Assembly (NCBI GenBank): GCA_950071955.1
Contig: CATMOC010000221.1
Coordinates: forward strand, 1 to 6,518
From: an uncultured Mesorhizobium sp.
GTDB lineage: Bacteria > Pseudomonadota > Alphaproteobacteria > Rhizobiales > Rhizobiaceae
Direction of reading: 5' to 3'
DNA: 6,518 nucleotides
Part shown: positions 5,301 to 6,518 of the stretch, one piece after another
How positions within the stretch are numbered: the first letter of the stretch is position 1
Layout of the letters: each line of letters opens with the position of its first letter
Made by a program: the position numbers and the translations under genes
The notes under the pieces: generated by a model
Told to the model about the DNA's origin: nothing
The model's database searches: none
The model's input: only the letters and a program-made list of their open reading frames with translations

Positions 5301-6518
5301 GCCGCGGAACAGCGCGCTGTCCTGGCAGACCGCGCCAAGTCGGAATTTCTTGCCAACATGAGCCATGAGATCCGCACCCCGATGAACGGGGTGCTTGGGA
5401 TGGCGGAACTGCTGGCGAAGACGGAACTGAACCAGAAGCAGAAGACGTTCACGGACATCATCACAAAGTCCGGCAACGCGCTGCTTACGATCATCAACGA
5501 CATCCTCGACTTCTCCAAGATCGACGCCGGGCAGCTCGTGCTCGATCCCGCGCCGTTCCACCTGGGCGAGTCCGTCGAGGACGTCGCGACCCTGATGGCT
5601 ACTCGCGCGAAGGAAAAGGATCTTGAACTCATCGTCCGGGTCGATCCGGAGTTGCCACGCACGGTCGTGGGCGATGCAGGCCGCCTGCGCCAGATCGTGA
5701 CGAACCTCGTCGGCAATGCGGTCAAGTTCACCGATTCGGGACACGTGCTGGTCGATGTCTCCGGTGATGTCGTCGGCGAGAATGTCAAGCTGCGCTTCCG
5801 AGTGACCGATACCGGGATCGGCATTCCCGAGGACAAGCTCGGCCATGTGTTCGAGAAGTTCAGCCAGGTGGACGCCAGTTCCACCCGCCGCCACGAAGGC
5901 ACCGGCCTTGGGCTGGCGATCACCTCGCGGCTCGTTGCGCTGATGGGCGGAGAGATCGGGGTGGAGAGCGAGTTCGGCAAGGGCTCCACCTTCTGGTTCG
6001 ACATCCCCCTGCCGCTCGGCGACCTCGAGACCAGGCGCAAGGTTACCCCGCACGACGTGACCGGCGCGCGGGTCCTCATCGTCGACGACAATTCCGTCAA
6101 CCGGGCGATCCTCATGGAGCAGATGAACGCCTGGGGCTTCGACGCCTGCGCGGCCGAGAACGGTCCAGAGGCGCTGGCCGTGCTCAAGGAGACGGCGCGG
6201 CTCGGGGTGCGGGTCGACTGCGTGGTGCTCGACTACCAGATGCCCGGAGTGAGCGGCAGCGACGTCGCCGCCGCCATGCGGACCGTGCCGGCGCTGGTTC
6301 ACACGCCGATCATCATGCTGACCTCCGTCGACCAGTCCCTGAGCCTGGCGCAGAACCGCGATCTCGGCATCGGCACGCAACTCATAAAGCCGGCGCGTTC
6401 GTCGGCGCTTCTGGAAGCGCTCGTGTCGCATATTCAGCGCCACCACGACGACATCGCCATTCCAATCGTGTCCGGCGAACGGTCTCCCGCTGACGAGGAA
6501 ATAGCTCGTCCCGCGGCG
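2388..6518 (+). CDS. Multi-PAS hybrid sensor histidine kinase with receiver domain (3' end outside window)
   Basis: This is a two-component sensor that autophosphorylates on histidine and passes the phosphate to its own receiver. The frame is open for 1377 residues to the window edge with no stop. Seven PAS or PAS-like domains lie at about 45-156, 187-299, 326-434, 454-570, 589-698, 713-835 and 851-961. Domains 2, 3, 4 and 6 look like PAS_7 (DALPDGFVLWDKDDRLLVYN) and 5 and 7 like PAS_4 (DPIFVKDQDLRFVFVN). Each of these six ends in a D-[IV]-[TS] motif followed by a charged helical linker. The HisKA domain has FLANMSHEIRTP with H993. The HATPase domain has N1106 and N1110 (NLVGNA), DTGIG at 1141-1145 and GTGLGL at 1171-1176. 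The receiver has D1233/D1234, phospho-acceptor D1282, T1312 and K1334. No signal peptide or membrane segment is visible, so it should be cytoplasmic. The ligand and output are unknown. It uses rare codons such as ATA and AGG more than serA does, consistent with lower expression. Related rhizobial kinases, from memory, carry a second receiver that would lie beyond the edge. Confidence 0.93.
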   Translation, partial: MKKREVAAEAKMPPSGQEDEKIAATARLGGGGFPSGTDRDRTAQLVEIGSDWLWETDAAHRWTWVGDACIEQTGIKRSAIVGRSRIQALTMRAQDDPLAAAHLSDLAARRPFRSFIDEVRASQPNCRFVELSGVPRFDAAGHFAGYQGTARNVTPLMAMSAAPTSAADKPAATLGRETAVSHAERLTAALDHMEDAFTYCDGDDRIVLYNEAFLTLFRGVEDIVRPGLHFDRFLDACLERGLFDLGGIEPDEWRKSLAEAHRKENAEPAIWRLADGRQLLRREHRTEDGGSIAICTDITAREEKENQTRQALAAAEAVRERMQAGIDALPDGFVLWDKDDRLLVYNDAFRREYALLEGSKLGQSFEELVSEYAHSGAVSSLRGREAEWIREQVEARTRELDQEILYEAPDGRWMLRRDRLTATGDRVGTRTDVTEMKRREEELAQAKSWAEHLLADFEHTLNTMRMGVVLLDPDLEAEIINKAFYDLWKLDPGDVNVGDHFRALMDVNRHNGIYNVSESRWEEYVEERLAEIRRGDVAPREFHRADGSTLIYSVTALSGGKRLVCYYDVSEMKQREAALNVAVGRMGLADAVINAVKDPIFVKDQDLRFVFVNKAFAAMFDRMPGEMLGLTGGDFVTPEEAELFEANERRVLETGEPYEVEEDFEFKGIGRSRVVRKNRVSTESGNTYVSGFVFDVTEIRRREREAEQARNQLAHVLETLPAGVIIYDEDDRFVLSNRSIHESLPAIAHLMRPGCALRPALEEGHRAGYFRQSDDPALDALYEVDREAWIEGYLQRYHVDHHVSERQNADGRWFQVHDTRTRDGLFVGVRVDITELKEREAALKESMRENELFRSLIDSVPVAIYAKRPDLRIVYVNQGWPDLTGIPKENAIGHTDGEVFGPDGEIFMEGDRKVLESRELLEIEEVATAPDGSIRYQIARKGLMTASDGSLYLIGSSSDVTEMKRREEELRAAEQRAVLADRAKSEFLANMSHEIRTPMNGVLGMAELLAKTELNQKQKTFTDIITKSGNALLTIINDILDFSKIDAGQLVLDPAPFHLGESVEDVATLMATRAKEKDLELIVRVDPELPRTVVGDAGRLRQIVTNLVGNAVKFTDSGHVLVDVSGDVVGENVKLRFRVTDTGIGIPEDKLGHVFEKFSQVDASSTRRHEGTGLGLAITSRLVALMGGEIGVESEFGKGSTFWFDIPLPLGDLETRRKVTPHDVTGARVLIVDDNSVNRAILMEQMNAWGFDACAAENGPEALAVLKETARLGVRVDCVVLDYQMPGVSGSDVAAAMRTVPALVHTPIIMLTSVDQSLSLAQNRDLGIGTQLIKPARSSALLEALVSHIQRHHDDIAIPIVSGERSPADEEIARPAA
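3679..3715 (+). repeat. 37-bp direct repeat, copy 1 (PAS3-PAS4 linker)
   Basis: This segment is identical over 37 bases to 5260-5296. Both copies are read in the same frame and encode DVTEMKRREEEL, the end of a PAS domain plus the start of the connecting helix. The exact nucleotide identity, including synonymous positions, contrasts with the neighbouring linkers, which agree only at protein level. Confidence 0.9.
5260..5296 (+). repeat. 37-bp direct repeat, copy 2 (PAS7-HisKA linker)
   Basis: This is the second copy of the 37-base sequence found at 3679-3715, 1581 bases (exactly 527 codons) downstream of the first. It joins the last PAS domain to the helix leading into the HisKA domain. Bases on either side of the repeat differ between the copies. 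Confidence 0.9.

Noticed and set aside
3600..6446. 948-residue open frame on the minus strand opposite the kinase
   Set aside because: It is a mirror of the coding strand caused by G/C-rich third codon positions. Its translation is rich in Arg, His, Asp and Val with no recognisable domain, whereas the plus strand encodes clear PAS, HisKA, HATPase and receiver motifs over the same bases.

Overview
The window looks like chromosomal DNA of an alphaproteobacterium, most likely of the order Hyphomicrobiales (Rhizobiales), with a Mesorhizobium/Phyllobacteriaceae flavour. Supporting points are the high GC with strong G/C at third codon positions, a phosphoserine aminotransferase of the rhizobial type next to a long (532-residue) SerA, rhizobial-style intergenic palindromes of the CCTTCTCCC...GGGAGAAGG kind, and a large cytoplasmic multi-PAS hybrid kinase. 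Genus-level placement is inference from sequence style. No search was run.

Layout, all genes on the + strand. (1) 1-473: the C-terminal part of serC, whose start lies outside the window. (2) 474-684: a 211-bp gap dominated by two copies of a palindromic intergenic element facing each other (485-532 and 598-649), with a small hairpin in the spacer; the serA ribosome binding site is at 671-676. (3) 685-2283: complete serA. (4) 2284-2387: a 104-bp gap with a hairpin overlapping the serA stop codon and a TTAG-N7-TTAAC sequence resembling a CtrA box. (5) 2388-6518: a very long gene, open at the right edge, for a hybrid sensor histidine kinase with seven predicted PAS domains, HisKA, HATPase and a receiver domain (1377 residues visible, no stop).

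SerA and SerC catalyse the first two steps of the phosphorylated serine pathway: 3-phosphoglycerate to 3-phosphohydroxypyruvate, then to 3-phosphoserine. The kinase has no visible metabolic link to them. It appears to be a separate transcription unit for cytoplasmic signal integration, with phosphotransfer from His993 to Asp1282 in its own receiver.

The most notable observations concern the kinase. Its PAS modules repeat with a regular spacing of either 135-137 or 127 residues. A 37-bp exact in-frame direct repeat sits in two of the linkers, 1581 bp apart. A possible CtrA site lies upstream. I see no mobile element, CRISPR array, tRNA or rRNA, and nothing that amounts to a wholly new system.
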